From: Caryophanon tenue
GTDB lineage: Bacteria > Bacillota > Bacilli > Bacillales_A > Planococcaceae
Direction of reading: 5' to 3'
Assembly (NCBI RefSeq): GCF_001700315.1
Contig: NZ_MASJ01000039.1
Span: 62,001-126,000 of the forward strand
Length of the DNA: 64,000 nt
Position 1 is the first letter of the stretch. Every line of letters begins with the position of its first letter. The notes below the pieces were generated by a model. That model was not told where the DNA came from. It saw only the letters and a list, made by a program, of their open reading frames with translations, and did not search any database. The position numbers were made by a program, and so were the translations under genes. Of the stretch, positions 8,920 through 19,061 are shown in pieces.

Positions 8920-9735
8920 TTATTTCGTTACAAGCTGACGATATTTTTTACGATATGTCGATGGCGACATGCCCGTACACTTTTTAAACACACGGCTGAA
9001 GTAAAAGCAATCGTAATAGCCGACCTTTTCGCCAACTTCAGCGATGGATTCACGGTCTGCACGCAATTCTTCTTTTGCCTTACGTATACGTAGCTCCATT
9101 AAATATTGACTTGGATTCATCCCTGTTGTCGCTTCAAACACTTCACTAAAGCGGCGACGTTCAATGCCGACATGTTCAGCTAATTGCGCAATTGATAAAT
9201 CCTTCGCATAATGCTCGTGCATATACGCAATCGCAAATGCAGCCACTTCACTCTTAGGCGTTAATGTTGTACGCTTCGCACTCGCTAAAAATTCTTCAAT
9301 GAATTGCATAAAGATTGTGTGGCTTTGTAACAATGCATAGTTCCCAGGTGTTGCGGCTAATTCTACTAATTGCTGTACGTAATGTTGACAGCGCACCGCA
9401 TCGTCTAATTGGTAATCGAAAGCGATATTCAAACTATTTTCAGCGCGTAACACTTCATATTGAATAAGGGCATAATGAAAAGGTCTCTCACTTGTCACAT
9501 AAATTTGGCACTGCGCATTCGGCCCACAGTGGAATACATTATTATTTTTCGTGACATATTGTGTATTGTCCATCGTAATGGTCGCTTCACCTGAAAATGG
9601 CACAATAAAACAATTAGTCTTTTCATTAGTTGTGCGAAATGATTGTGTTTTTGTGGCTGGTAATGTCGTCGTGTATACGTCGACAAAATAGGTTGGTGTC
9701 TGTGCATAAAGCTCGATTAGTTGATTAATATTCAT
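8920..9735 (-). CDS. AraC-family regulator, promoter carries a Fur box
   Basis: A 271-residue transcription factor. The N-terminal half (1-150) is a cupin-like sensing domain; the C-terminal 100 residues hold two helix-turn-helix motifs (LSIAQLAEHVGIERRRFSEVF and IAEVGEKVGYYDCFYFSRVFKK) and the closing GMSPSTYRKKYR typical of AraC/XylS. The start ATG follows GGAAGG. The promoter overlaps a Fur box, so it should be made under iron limitation; AraC proteins with such control (for example Btr-type) usually activate siderophore uptake genes. Target and ligand are not known here; the Fur-controlled ABC operon at 42.6-52.3 kb is one candidate. Confidence 0.88.
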   Translation of the reverse strand: MNINQLIELYAQTPTYFVDVYTTTLPATKTQSFRTTNEKTNCFIVPFSGEATITMDNTQYVTKNNNVFHCGPNAQCQIYVTSERPFHYALIQYEVLRAENSLNIAFDYQLDDAVRCQHYVQQLVELAATPGNYALLQSHTIFMQFIEEFLASAKRTTLTPKSEVAAFAIAYMHEHYAKDLSIAQLAEHVGIERRRFSEVFEATTGMNPSQYLMELRIRKAKEELRADRESIAEVGEKVGYYDCFYFSRVFKKCTGMSPSTYRKKYRQLVTK

Positions 9736-9774
9736 TGTATGTACGTCCTTCCAACTTTGTTACTAGTTTCTTAA

Positions 9775-9794
9775 TGAAAATGATTATCAATATC
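9775..9794 (-). promoter_or_regulatory. Fur box on the AraC promoter
   Basis: GAAAATGATTATCAATATC matches 17 of 19 positions of the classical Fur consensus GATAATGATTATCATTATC; read as the 7-1-7 form, TGAAAATGATTATCA is 14 of 15. It begins at the -10 element and runs downstream over the likely transcription start, so Fe-Fur should block transcription. Confidence 0.8.
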
Positions 9795-9820
9795 ATATAA
9801 ATCATTCTCATCTTTGTCAA
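9792..9820 (-). promoter_or_regulatory. Sigma-A promoter of the AraC gene
   Basis: Minus strand TTGACA - 17 bp - TATGAT, a near-consensus vegetative promoter. The -10 (9792-9797) touches the Fur box. The remaining part of 9821-10097 is AT-rich with no ORF or other signal I can support. Confidence 0.75.
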
Positions 9821-10097
9821 CCGCACATTTGACAAAAAAATACATAGCCACTCTTAACACAACATACTTTTTATCCTTTCGCCTGAAAACTGTATTATCT
9901 AAAACACACAAAACACGAATAAAATCGCGCCATCTCACAATCAAATAAAAAGCACACCAAACACTTTTATCCTTTTGCGAATAGCAAAGAAAAATTCATA
10001 CCCGCGATTTTTTTCTTTCGATTCTCAATTAGCGTTTTTTAGTTGTGCAGAAATCACTGTTAACGCCAAAAAAAAATCAAGATATTCACATAAAAAT

Positions 10098-10137
10098 AAA
10101 GAAGCTATCTGAACGATTCGTTCTAGACAGCTTCTTT
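10098..10137 (-). terminator. Terminator of the OFA carrier gene
   Basis: AAAGAAGCTATCTGAACGA pairs with TCGTTCTAGACAGCTTCTTT with one small bulge, 15 bases past the stop of the MFS gene. Confidence 0.75.
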
Positions 10138-10151
10138 GTGGTTTTTTACTA

Positions 10152-11411
10152 TTATTGAACTGTTTGCATATCGGCTGCTTGTTCTGTTTTGCGTACTTTT
10201 TTTGCTTTTTCAATATCACGACGTAATAACACCGCAATGACAAAAGCAATGGCAATTAACGCTGTAAATACGTAGAACACTGGCACATAGCTTCCTGCTG
10301 TTTCGTGAATCGCTGTGACAAGCATCGGTCCGAATACGCCACCTAATGACCATGTTGTTAATAAATAGCCATGAATAACGCCTAATTGCTTTGTACCGAA
10401 CATATCTGATGCGAATGCTGGTAAGTTTGAGAAGCCACCACCGTAACAACTTACTACTAAGAATATTAAAATTTGGAACAATAAAATGCTTGATGTAAAT
10501 GGCAGTGTAATAAACGCAATTAATTGAATGGTAAAGAAGATTACAAAGACATTTTGTCGCCCAATATAATCCGATGCTGCCGCCCAAATTAAGCGACCAC
10601 CACCGTTAAATAAGCCCATTAAACCAACCATTGTTGCGGCTGCTGCAACCGATAAACCAACGACTTCTTGCGCCATTGGAGAAGCGACAGAAATCATCAT
10701 AATACCGGCTGTTACATTGATTAAGTGCATCGACCAAAGCATCCAGAAACGCTTTGTACGCACTGCTTCACGCGCTGATAGTTGTGGAATCTCTGCGCGA
10801 GCTGGTCCATATTTGCTGACCGCTTCTGAACCTGGTACTTCCCCTGCTTTTGGCGGTGCGATATATAATGCACCACACAGCATTAATAAGAAATAACTAG
10901 CTCCTAAAACAAAATACGTATTTTGAATCCCTACTGACTCCATTAATGATACAGCAACAGGCGCTGTAATTAATGAACCTGCACCAAATCCAAGTACAGC
11001 CATCCCCGTAGCTAAACCGCGACGGTCTGGGAACCATTTCACTAGTGTCGATACCGGTGCAATGTAACCAATACCCATCCCTAGACCACTTAATAAACCG
11101 TATGTTGCCCAGTAAAGTGGAATCGAATCAAGCATAATCGCTACCCCTGCACCTGCTTGTCCTAAACCGAATAATACTGCTGCTAATAACGCTGACTTAC
11201 GTGGACCTTGCTTTTCAACAAAGCTACCAAACATTGCGGCTGAAAAACCCGCTAACCCCATCATAATTGTAAAAGCGACCGTCACCTCTGTCGCATTCCA
11301 TCCCATTTCTGCAACAATTGGATTTTTATACACACTGTATGCATATGCTCCACCAATTGATAAGTGAATTGCAATCGCAGATAATGCGATTAACCAACGA
11401 TTTTTGTTCAT
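10152..11411 (-). CDS. OFA-family (oxalate/formate antiporter-like) MFS transporter
   Basis: A 419-residue MFS carrier with twelve predicted membrane segments. The start RWLIALSAIAIHLSIGGAYAYSVYKNP and the block GMGIGYIAPVSTLVKWFPDRRGLATG are typical of the oxalate:formate antiporter (OFA) family, as is the later GLFNGGGRLIWAAASDYIGR. Many Bacillota members are annotated as OFA but move other monocarboxylates, so substrate is open. The start ATG follows GAGGGGGCG. It is single, with its own terminator; the AraC gene follows 416 bases downstream but has its own promoter. Confidence 0.88.
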   Translation of the reverse strand: MNKNRWLIALSAIAIHLSIGGAYAYSVYKNPIVAEMGWNATEVTVAFTIMMGLAGFSAAMFGSFVEKQGPRKSALLAAVLFGLGQAGAGVAIMLDSIPLYWATYGLLSGLGMGIGYIAPVSTLVKWFPDRRGLATGMAVLGFGAGSLITAPVAVSLMESVGIQNTYFVLGASYFLLMLCGALYIAPPKAGEVPGSEAVSKYGPARAEIPQLSAREAVRTKRFWMLWSMHLINVTAGIMMISVASPMAQEVVGLSVAAAATMVGLMGLFNGGGRLIWAAASDYIGRQNVFVIFFTIQLIAFITLPFTSSILLFQILIFLVVSCYGGGFSNLPAFASDMFGTKQLGVIHGYLLTTWSLGGVFGPMLVTAIHETAGSYVPVFYVFTALIAIAFVIAVLLRRDIEKAKKVRKTEQAADMQTVQ

Positions 11412-12075
11412 AAAATCGCCCCCTCATTCATAAATATCAGTCGTTCACCCTATTTTTTTGTATGTTTGTCTTTTCTGTGAACTTCGTATTTACACAGTAT
11501 CATTCAAAACCTTTTCTATGCAACTCTTTTATTTTTCTACACTAACAATTATGAAAGCGCTAATATTTTTTATCTATAAAGAAAATATACGCATAAAGAA
11601 GAAAAAACTGTACTTATACACCCTATAAAAACAGTGAAATCAAGTATTAATCTGTACTACATATCAATAATACAGACTGTTCTGTCATTTTAAATGAATA
11701 TTCTAAAATAATAATAAGAAAAATAATAAATATTTAATTATGTCATTTTTTACTCACTAAAGATAAAAAATAAGTACTTAAAATCATTTTTTTCTAAAAA
11801 TAAAGAAAAACACCGTTATTCACGCGCATTATTTTGTCCTTCGCGCATTTTTTTGCTAAAATCATTGTTTGTAAACGATACCACGAACAATTTAGTTACA
11901 TATTCTAGAAGAATAGTGTCGTTTTTTATTGTAAAGTGGGGTTAAAAATCGCCTAGCTGATCATGAAAACTATTTTTTAAAAATAATAAGTAACATAATC
12001 GCTTGTTATAGCCGTTGCATGAAACGTTGGATTCTACTACACTTACTATAATTGTTGAATAAAGGAGGCTTTATT
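11412..12075. other. 664-bp AT-rich intergenic region between divergent genes
   Basis: No ORF, RNA or repeat that I can support. It must hold the promoters of the OFA carrier (minus) and the protease (plus); TATAAT at 12046-12051 could be the -10 of the latter though its -35 is poor. TTGTAAACGATACCAC at 11869-11884 fits the CcpA cre consensus at 14 of 16 positions and is a weak candidate for catabolite control. Confidence 0.4.
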
Positions 12076-12918
12076 GTGGAAAAAAAAACGCCTACACAAG
12101 AGCCACTAACGGAAGAAGAGTTTTTAGAACTAGTACTTGCCGAACAAGAGAAAGCTTTAGCCGAGGAGCGACGTTTGCGTCAGTTACGCGCTCAAGGACA
12201 ACTACCACACACGCGCAAACGACGTTCATTGCGTCTAATAATGTGGACGATGGCAATTGTTCTCTTATTAAATGCTGGGGCGCTACTTCTCCAAGTCTAT
12301 TCAATCCCTGCCATTGAATTTGTGAAAGTTTCTGCTATTTTGTCACAAGATAAAACGGTCCAGGCGCATAAAGAAAGTGTCGTTGAAATTCGGACAACTG
12401 ACAGCAAAGGTACAGGTTTTTCTGTCACAGATGATGGCTGGATTATTACAAATGCTCATGTTGTCGACGATGCGCTGTCCATTGCCGTCTCGTTTCCCGA
12501 GCACGGTGTATATGAAGCAAGTGTTATCGCGACTTATCCTGAGATTGATACCGCTTTTTTAAAAGTAGAAGCAGAACAACTGCCATTTGTCACATTAGGA
12601 CAGGCGATTACGTATGTGGAACATGAAGCGATTACATTTATCGGCAATCCATTAGCCTTTTCCGGTATTGCTAACGAAGGGGAAATTGTTGGACCGCTAC
12701 AGTTAGCCCAGTGGCCAGTGGAAGTCATCCAAATAGACGCACCTGTTTATAAAGGAAATAGTGGCTCACCTGTATTTAATGAAGACGGTGATGTTATTGG
12801 TGTCGTATTCGCGACAATCGAGCATGAAGAATTATCAAAAGTAGGGCTATTCGTTCCTATTGATACCATTTCACACTATATGCCTAAAGCATTAAAAAAG
12901 GAGCTAGACGATATGTAA
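12076..12918 (+). CDS. Membrane-anchored trypsin-like serine protease (HtrA-like, no PDZ)
   Basis: A 280-residue protein: acidic/basic cytoplasmic N-terminus (1-55), one membrane segment (about 57-80, LRLIMWTMAIVLLLNAGALLL), then an extracellular chymotrypsin-fold protease. The triad is visible as His in ITNAHVV, Asp in EIDTAFLKV and Ser in GNSGSPVF. There is no PDZ domain, unlike full HtrA/DegP. I start at GTG 12076 because AAAGGAGG lies 7 bases ahead; the frame is open to 12052 but without a site. Probably a surface quality-control or stress protease. Confidence 0.85.
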   Translation: MEKKTPTQEPLTEEEFLELVLAEQEKALAEERRLRQLRAQGQLPHTRKRRSLRLIMWTMAIVLLLNAGALLLQVYSIPAIEFVKVSAILSQDKTVQAHKESVVEIRTTDSKGTGFSVTDDGWIITNAHVVDDALSIAVSFPEHGVYEASVIATYPEIDTAFLKVEAEQLPFVTLGQAITYVEHEAITFIGNPLAFSGIANEGEIVGPLQLAQWPVEVIQIDAPVYKGNSGSPVFNEDGDVIGVVFATIEHEELSKVGLFVPIDTISHYMPKALKKELDDM

Positions 12919-12933
12919 TCGTCAGCTCCTTTT
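12898..12933. terminator. Bidirectional terminator, protease / ald
   Basis: AAAAGGAGCTAGACGAT / ATCGTCAGCTCCTTTT hairpin that includes the protease stop codon and ends 3 bases before the ald stop on the other strand. Confidence 0.85.
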
Positions 12934-12935
12934 AT

Positions 12936-14054
12936 TTATTCTACTTGTTGGATTACATGCTCAGCTGGCATATAATCATACCCTAGTGCCGTTGCAACTG
13001 CCTCATATGTAACAAAGCCACCCGCTACGTTAACGCCTTTATATAATGCGTTATTTTGAGTAATGGCTTGCTTAACTCCAACATTTGCTAATAATAGCGC
13101 ATAAGGTAATGTCACATTCGTTAAACCGATTGTCGATGTGCGTGGTACAGCTCCTGGCATATTCGCTACTGCATAGTGCAGAACACCATGTTTCACATAA
13201 TACGGGTCGTCATGTGTTGTTACATGCGTCGATGTTTCGAAAATACCGCCTTGGTCAATCGCAATATCCACAAGGACAGCACCCTTCTTCATTGTTTGAA
13301 CCATCTCTTCTGTTACAAGCTTCGGTGCTTTTGCGCCTGGAATTAATACCGCACCAATGACTAAATCAGACTGTGCGACTGTACGTGCAATATTATAGCT
13401 ATTTGACATTAACGTTTGGATCGCACTGCCATAACGGTCATCTAACTCTTGCAAACGTGGCGCACTAACATCTAAAATCGTTACATGCGCACCTAAGCCG
13501 ATCGCCATTTTCGCTGCATTTTCACCCGCAACACCACCGCCAATAATCGTCACATGCCCACGCTCAACGCCTGGTATACCACTTAATAAAATGCCCATGC
13601 CACCATGAATACTTTCTAAATACTGTGCGCCGACTTGAACAGACATTCGCCCAGCTACTTCGCTCATCGGTGTTAACAATGGCAATGTACGATTTACTTC
13701 CACTGTTTCATAAGCAATTGCTGTAACACCTGCGTCGATTAAGGCCTTCGTTAACGAAGGCTCGGCTGCTAAATGTAAATATGTAAAGAGCACGAGCCCT
13801 TGTCGAAAGTATTGATATTCTGTTTCGATTGGTTCTTTTACCTTTAAAACAAGTTCTGCTTGCCACGCCTCGTCGACTGTGCCGATTGTTGCGCCCGCTG
13901 TTACATACTCGTCATCGCTAAAACTTGATAATGCACCTGCGCCTGCCTCAATGACAACTTGATGCCCTGCACGTACAAATGCGTCTACCCCAGCTGGTGT
14001 AATCGCGACACGTGCTTCATTGTTTTTAACTTCTTTTGGTACGCCAATATACAT
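12936..14054 (-). CDS. ald: Alanine dehydrogenase
   Basis: A 372-residue NAD-dependent enzyme that interconverts L-alanine and pyruvate plus ammonia; in Bacillus it is used for alanine catabolism and sporulation. The N-terminus [20 protein letters not shown] carries the substrate-binding Arg and Lys; the catalytic His is in LFTYLHLA; the NAD fold is [22 protein letters not shown]; and [23 protein letters not shown] closes the family pattern. Length fits (about 370-378). I use the ATG at 14054, which gives the standard N-terminus; a GTG three codons earlier is too near the AAAGG site. Confidence 0.96.
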   Translation of the reverse strand: MYIGVPKEVKNNEARVAITPAGVDAFVRAGHQVVIEAGAGALSSFSDDEYVTAGATIGTVDEAWQAELVLKVKEPIETEYQYFRQGLVLFTYLHLAAEPSLTKALIDAGVTAIAYETVEVNRTLPLLTPMSEVAGRMSVQVGAQYLESIHGGMGILLSGIPGVERGHVTIIGGGVAGENAAKMAIGLGAHVTILDVSAPRLQELDDRYGSAIQTLMSNSYNIARTVAQSDLVIGAVLIPGAKAPKLVTEEMVQTMKKGAVLVDIAIDQGGIFETSTHVTTHDDPYYVKHGVLHYAVANMPGAVPRTSTIGLTNVTLPYALLLANVGVKQAITQNNALYKGVNVAGGFVTYEAVATALGYDYMPAEHVIQQVE

Positions 14055-14091
14055 GAAAATCACTACCTTTCAAACGAATTGATGTGTTTTG

Positions 14092-14466
14092 TTACCAACG
14101 TGATGAATAGTATGAACTACGCTTTTTAGCTTTCAAAAAGTAAAATAATACACTCGCTATTATTATAAATACCGCTGAAACAGCAATGCTAAACTGAGCC
14201 GGGTCCAATGAGAAAAACATTGTTTGCCATTCATCCGCATGCGCACGACCTGCATACGCATATGAAATAACAAATGTTAGCACGCAGCCTGCAATAAAGA
14301 CGATAAATTGTCGCTGACGAGCCGCCCAAATTGTTACACCTACTAAAATCAGTAAGCTAATGATATAGCCTAAAATTGTGTCTACCTCATACTGCATAAA
14401 CATCGCAAAATAGCTATACGGGAATGCTAGTAGCAATAAAATAATCATCGCTTGTACAACTTTCAT
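14092..14466 (-). CDS. Small four-segment membrane protein of unknown function
   Basis: A 124-residue protein with hydrophobic stretches at about 3-22, 32-48, 53-71 and 92-112 and a basic, Ser/Tyr-rich tail (KAKKRSSYYSSRW). No family recognised. The ATG follows AAAGGACG. It lies 37 bases upstream of ald on the same strand with no terminator between, so it may be co-transcribed with ald. Confidence 0.7.
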   Translation of the reverse strand: MKVVQAMIILLLLAFPYSYFAMFMQYEVDTILGYIISLLILVGVTIWAARQRQFIVFIAGCVLTFVISYAYAGRAHADEWQTMFFSLDPAQFSIAVSAVFIIIASVLFYFLKAKKRSSYYSSRW

Positions 14467-14525
14467 AATGTAAAACGTCCTTTCTTTAAATAGAGCACAT
14501 TCTTATCATAACATCGTCATTCCAT

Positions 14526-15692
14526 TTACGACATTGTTTCGGCCATTGTTTTATCTTTTGACAAATAATAGACACATGCAAAGATCGCAACTACCGTCAC
14601 AACACCCATTGCTAAAAAGGCACTTCGCGGTTCCATTTCATAAAGACGACCTGCAAATAATGTCAGTATCGCCGTTGCCCAGCTTAATGCAAATGCCGAG
14701 TATAAGCCTTGTGCAGTCGGTATTTGCGCCTTCGTCAACGTTTTTGTCATATATAAAATAAATGCATAATGTGCAAGTGCAAATGACAATGCATGTAGTG
14801 ATTGCGACACAACAAACATTGCGACCGATGGAACTATGTAAATCATTCCCCACCTTACCGTTGCACCAATCGCAGCAATTAATAATAGCTTGACCGGATG
14901 CCAATGCCCAAACCATTTATCGGCAACAAGCAAAATGCCGATTTCAAATACAACCGCAATATTAATAATAATGCCAATATAATAGGCAGGCACATCTAAA
15001 TGCTGTAAATATAAATAGCCATTATTGTAATACGTTGCATGTGCGCCTTGTATACAAATAACGATAAATAACACGAGGACAAATCGTTTTTGTGTCAATA
15101 ACTGGCGAAATGTTTGGCTACTTTGAGCTGTTGTTTCAGGTTTTTCTTGAATAACAGCGGGTGTTGCAAACGTTAGACCGATACAAAATAGCGCGATGGC
15201 AACAAGCATCAACCAAAAAATCGCCATATCGTTCGTGACACCAACAATAAGCGTCAACACGAGGACCATGAGCACAAAGCCAATCGAGCCATAGCTGCGG
15301 GCACGTCCGTAATGGAGATGACTACGTTGTACTAAAATACCTGCCGCACTTTCTAATGCTGGCATTAAAGATGGATAGCTCAAACTAAATAGTGCTGTCA
15401 CAACTAAGAGTGACCAAAATTCATGCGCGGGTATGTAACATAAGGCAGTTACCAACGACACGACTGCATATAGTATTATTACTTTTTTAGCATCGTATTT
15501 TTTCGAAATCGCCGGGAATATAAATAATGTCGATAATCCACGCGCAACCAATCCAATACTCATAATCGTACTCGCTTGTGCAATCGTAATACCTTTTGCA
15601 TCGACTAACCAACCTGTCCAATACGGTAAAAACACACCCCACCCAATAAAAAAAAGAAAAAATTGCTGCGACATCCAGCGCTGTGCGTTCAT
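14526..15692 (-). CDS. MFS transporter, phenylpropionate-permease (MFS_1-like/HcaT) type
   Basis: A 388-residue carrier with twelve hydrophobic segments. The opening QRWMSQQFFLFFIGWGVFLPYW and the block GRARSYGSIGFVLMVLV are characteristic of the LacY-like 'MFS_1_like' group (HcaT; YwbF in B. subtilis). Substrate is not evident; nucleoside and aromatic acid carriers both fall in this group. It starts 93 bases from, and divergent to, the Crp/Fnr-type gene, which could regulate it. Confidence 0.8.
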   Translation of the reverse strand: MNAQRWMSQQFFLFFIGWGVFLPYWTGWLVDAKGITIAQASTIMSIGLVARGLSTLFIFPAISKKYDAKKVIILYAVVSLVTALCYIPAHEFWSLLVVTALFSLSYPSLMPALESAAGILVQRSHLHYGRARSYGSIGFVLMVLVLTLIVGVTNDMAIFWLMLVAIALFCIGLTFATPAVIQEKPETTAQSSQTFRQLLTQKRFVLVLFIVICIQGAHATYYNNGYLYLQHLDVPAYYIGIIINIAVVFEIGILLVADKWFGHWHPVKLLLIAAIGATVRWGMIYIVPSVAMFVVSQSLHALSFALAHYAFILYMTKTLTKAQIPTAQGLYSAFALSWATAILTLFAGRLYEMEPRSAFLAMGVVTVVAIFACVYYLSKDKTMAETMS

Positions 15693-15784
15693 AAAAATTC
15701 CCCCCCTAAACTATTTGTCACAAGCTATGATAAATCGTACAATAATAAAGTCATCGCATATTTCAATGGAAAGAAGAGGCGTTT

Positions 15785-16456
15785 ATGCAAATTTTACACG
15801 AACAAGAACGAGACTTCTATTTACACCAATATGATGTCCAACAACTATGTATTCCACTTGACCATGCTGAAGTACACAAATTCAATCGCGGTGAATTTAT
15901 TATTCATGAAGGCGCAACACCTTCTTACTTATATTACCTGATTGAAGGTCGTTGTAAAATCATTGTTACCCATGAAAATGGAAAAACATCGATTATTCAC
16001 TTTATTGGACCAGGCGATTTTATTGGTGAGCTCGAATTAGTAGATGCAGCAATCGGACAAGCAAAAGCTATCCAAGCAACGCGCACAAGTTATTGCATCG
16101 CATTTCCAGTTCATCTGTATCGCCAACGTTTGCTCGAAAACAATGCATTTTTAGTGCAACTGGCAACATTTTTAAGTAAGAAATTAATTCGCAACGGTTC
16201 TAAAATATCACAAATTCAAGCCTATCCTTTAGAGCATCATTTAGCGCAGTTTATTTTAGTATCCGCGCAACAAGACCTTTATCAAGAACGCCATACAGAG
16301 GTGTGTGACTACTTAGGTGTGTCGTATCGTCACCTGCTGCATACACTCGCGCAATTTTGCGACAAAGGGTTTTTACAAAAAGAGCAACGTGCCTACCGTA
16401 TTTTAAATCGCCAGGCGTTGAAAGACCTTGCCGATGTTCTGTTACCTCAACAGTAG
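15785..16456 (+). CDS. Crp/Fnr-family regulator, YeiL-like
   Basis: A 223-residue regulator: N-terminal cyclic-nucleotide-binding beta-roll (about 20-120; FNRGEFIIHEGATPSYLYYLIEGRCKI, then FIGPGDFIGELEL) and a C-terminal winged helix (about 150-215; EVCDYLGVSYRHLLHTLAQFCDKGFL). Sequence style matches YeiL of enterobacteria and its Bacillus relatives. No Fe-S cysteine cluster of the FNR sort is seen. Start ATG follows AGAAGAGG. Divergent from the MFS gene at 14526-15692, a usual arrangement for a local regulator; effector unknown. Confidence 0.85.
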   Translation: MQILHEQERDFYLHQYDVQQLCIPLDHAEVHKFNRGEFIIHEGATPSYLYYLIEGRCKIIVTHENGKTSIIHFIGPGDFIGELELVDAAIGQAKAIQATRTSYCIAFPVHLYRQRLLENNAFLVQLATFLSKKLIRNGSKISQIQAYPLEHHLAQFILVSAQQDLYQERHTEVCDYLGVSYRHLLHTLAQFCDKGFLQKEQRAYRILNRQALKDLADVLLPQQ

Positions 16457-16478
16457 GCAAATTGATAAAGTCATTTTT

Positions 16479-16507
16479 TTGAAATACCTTCCAAATAGGT
16501 GTACACT
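16479..16507 (+). promoter_or_regulatory. Sigma-A promoter of the ferritin gene
   Basis: TTGAAA - 17 bp - TACACT, with transcription start expected about 40 bases before the ferritin ATG. I looked for Fur or PerR operators around it and found none. Confidence 0.7.
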
Positions 16508-16554
16508 ACATATAAGAACATATTTTGAATTGTTCAATCGAAAGGATGAGGTTT

Positions 16555-17064
16555 ATGTTATCTGAAAACTTACATGCAGCGTTAAATGAACAAATGAACT
16601 ATGAGTTTTATTCTGCACATGCTTACTTAGCGATGGCAGCATATTGCACAAATGAATCATATGATGGTTTTGCAAACTTTTTCTTAGTACAAGCTGAAGA
16701 AGAGCGTTTCCATGCCATGAAATTTTACACATACTTAAGCGATAAAGGATACCGTGCAACAGTAGAAGGCTTCAACAATCCTGGCAATGAATTTTCATCG
16801 ATTTTAGATGTTTTCGAAACAGCGCTACACCATGAAAAAGAAGTAACACGTCGCATTTATCACTTAGCGGATATCGCATTAGATGAGCGCGAACATGCGA
16901 CAATGGCTTTCTTAAAATGGTTTATTGATGAGCAAGTAGAAGAAGAAGCAACTTTTGATACATTGATCCAAAAAATTAAACGTATTGAAAACGATTCAAA
17001 TGCGATGTTTATGCTAGATGCAGAGCTTGCGACACGCACATTCGTCCCACCCGCTGGCGAGTAG
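16555..17064 (+). CDS. Ferritin, iron storage
   Basis: A 169-residue four-helix ferritin that oxidises Fe2+ and stores it in a 24-mer shell. Ferroxidase-site residues fit: Glu in MNYEFYSAHAYLAMA, the EEERFHAMKFY block (E and H), and Glu-Gln in WFIDEQVEEE. No haem ligand is apparent, so it is a non-haem FtnA type. The ATG at 16555 follows AAAGGATGAGG; an ATG three codons earlier lies inside that site. Monocistronic from its own promoter, with a strong terminator. Confidence 0.95.
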   Translation: MLSENLHAALNEQMNYEFYSAHAYLAMAAYCTNESYDGFANFFLVQAEEERFHAMKFYTYLSDKGYRATVEGFNNPGNEFSSILDVFETALHHEKEVTRRIYHLADIALDEREHATMAFLKWFIDEQVEEEATFDTLIQKIKRIENDSNAMFMLDAELATRTFVPPAGE

Positions 17065-17105
17065 TACTACTCTCGTTTATACAGTTTAACCATATTCGTT
17101 ATATG

Positions 17106-17147
17106 AAAAACAGGTACAGACGAAATCAAATCGTCTGTACCTGTTTT
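17106..17147. terminator. Bidirectional terminator, ferritin / chemoreceptor
   Basis: AAAAACAGGTACAGACGA / TCGTCTGTACCTGTTTT, a near-perfect hairpin with A and T runs on its two sides between convergent genes. Confidence 0.92.
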
Positions 17148-17160
17148 ATATACTCAATCA

Positions 17161-18852
17161 TTACACTTGGAAACGTGCCACATTACTTTTTAGCTGTTCA
17201 GACATATGCGCTAAGTTCACAGCACTTGCTGCCACTTGTTGCATCGTTGACGTTACATGGTCTACAGTCGCTGTCACTTCTTCTGAACTTGCAGAAGATT
17301 CTTCACAAATCGCCGCAATATCCGTTACGGATGTTGCCATCGAATTTGATGAGCTATAAATATCATTTAAACGTGTAGCAATTGTACGAATTTCAACATC
17401 CATTTGCCCAACCGCTTCTGAAATATCATCGAAGCGTTTCCCTGTTGCCTTTAATTGGTCAGATCCTGTTTTTACTTCTTCATAGCCTGTGCGTAAAGAA
17501 GTTGTCACATTGCGTGTATCTTGTTGAATGCTTGACACAATGCCTGAAATATCCGTTACGGACGCTGACACTTGTTCTGCTAGCTTGCGTACTTCATCTG
17601 CTACAATTGCAAACCCTTTGCCATGTTCTCCTGCACGAGCCGCTTCAATTGCCGCATTTAACGCTAATAAATTCGTCTGGTTCGCAATATCATTAATCAC
17701 GGATACAAGCTTTGTAATTTGCTCGGACTGATTTTGAAGCCCTTCTACTTTTTGTACCGCTTCATGCATCACGGCATTAATCGCATGCATTTGTGTCAAC
17801 GAGCTTGCCATATGTGATTTGCCTTCCGCTGTGATTGTCGACACATTTTCAGATTCTCGCTGCAGTACATCCCCTGCTTCCACAATTTTTTCGATATCTT
17901 TTGTGAAACCGTCCATCGTTTGTGTTAAATCTACTGTCGATTGCGCCTGTTGTTCAGCGCCAACTGCCAAATTACGCGTCGTTTCAGCCGCTTGCTCCAT
18001 TCCGTGCTGCACTTCTTCAGCGGATGTCGATAACTGCTCGCTATCGGTCGCAACCGTTTGTGCTACATGATCAATGGCGGACACAACTCGGTGCGTCTGC
18101 TCGGTCATTTCATTCACCGCCATCACAACATCCGCAAATTCATCATTACGCGTTGTTTGAAGCGGCTTTTGCGTTAAATTCCCATTGGCTAATTCCTTCA
18201 TATATGCCACTAGGCGATTTAACTCGCCTGAAAATTTGTTTGCTGTATATAAACCAATGGCAATTGCACTAATGATGACAAGAATAGCCGCAATAATGAC
18301 TAAACGTGCATTTCCTTGTGCAATATCATGAATATTTCCAGATAACGTTTTAATATTCTCTCCGCGCATCACATTTAACGCATGATAACCAGTTAATACG
18401 TCTTCAATTTGTGGTTTTAATCGTTCATATTCCTCGATTGCACTTTGACGATTTTCACTTTGTAAGCCCGGCAATACCGTTGCTTGCATCGTTTGAATCC
18501 ACATATTCCCTGTAGCAATCAATGCATCTCGCTCTGCATTACTACCGAAAGTTTCTAAATACGTAATGGCCTCTTGTACTTGTTGTTCCGTTTCCTCAAA
18601 TTGTGCCACGTATACGCTATCGCCCGTAATAACAAGGCTACTTGCAGCCATATACATTTCAGACAGTAAACGATATAATTCCTCATTCGTTAAGAGTAAT
18701 TCTAATTCCGTTGTTGCTAACACATTGCTTTCATGTTCTAGTTCTTGATTCATCATAAAAATATATGCGTACGATAACAGCATAATAATAATTACTGTAG
18801 CAAACGCCACTAATAATTGTTTACGAATCGATGAAAATAATATTTTCTTCAT
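17161..18852 (-). CDS. Methyl-accepting chemotaxis protein
   Basis: A 563-residue transmembrane chemoreceptor. TM1 (about 12-32), an extracellular four-helix-bundle sensor (33-185), TM2 (about 186-207), HAMP (208-262, ending [16 protein letters not shown]) and a long cytoplasmic signalling helix with the hairpin tip [20 protein letters not shown], the highly conserved contact for CheA/CheW. Ligand unknown. The ATG follows GAGGGGAATG. Its presence implies a motile, chemotactic cell. Confidence 0.96.
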   Translation of the reverse strand: MKKILFSSIRKQLLVAFATVIIIMLLSYAYIFMMNQELEHESNVLATTELELLLTNEELYRLLSEMYMAASSLVITGDSVYVAQFEETEQQVQEAITYLETFGSNAERDALIATGNMWIQTMQATVLPGLQSENRQSAIEEYERLKPQIEDVLTGYHALNVMRGENIKTLSGNIHDIAQGNARLVIIAAILVIISAIAIGLYTANKFSGELNRLVAYMKELANGNLTQKPLQTTRNDEFADVVMAVNEMTEQTHRVVSAIDHVAQTVATDSEQLSTSAEEVQHGMEQAAETTRNLAVGAEQQAQSTVDLTQTMDGFTKDIEKIVEAGDVLQRESENVSTITAEGKSHMASSLTQMHAINAVMHEAVQKVEGLQNQSEQITKLVSVINDIANQTNLLALNAAIEAARAGEHGKGFAIVADEVRKLAEQVSASVTDISGIVSSIQQDTRNVTTSLRTGYEEVKTGSDQLKATGKRFDDISEAVGQMDVEIRTIATRLNDIYSSSNSMATSVTDIAAICEESSASSEEVTATVDHVTSTMQQVAASAVNLAHMSEQLKSNVARFQV

Positions 18853-19061
18853 ACATTCCCCTCCCCTTCGTAAACATAAAGACCTAAAAACTTTAGATGT
18901 ATATCCTTGTTAATATTCCCCTTTTTTGAAACCTTTCAAACTAACTTTTCACAAATATTAACATCAGCTGACCAGAAATCTATTTTACATCACGACCGTC
19001 TTTAGACAGAGGAAGTCATATTGCTCTCATTCGTTAACCATACACTCTCTCTTTCGCGAAT

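Noticed and set aside
11869-11884. CcpA cre site as a firm feature
   Set aside because: 14 of 16 matches but 190 bases or more from either gene; in AT-rich DNA it can occur by chance, so kept only as a remark.
16457-16554. Fur or PerR operator on the ferritin promoter
   Set aside because: Looked for TTATAATnATTATAA and TGATAATnATTATCA-type dyads; none beyond chance.
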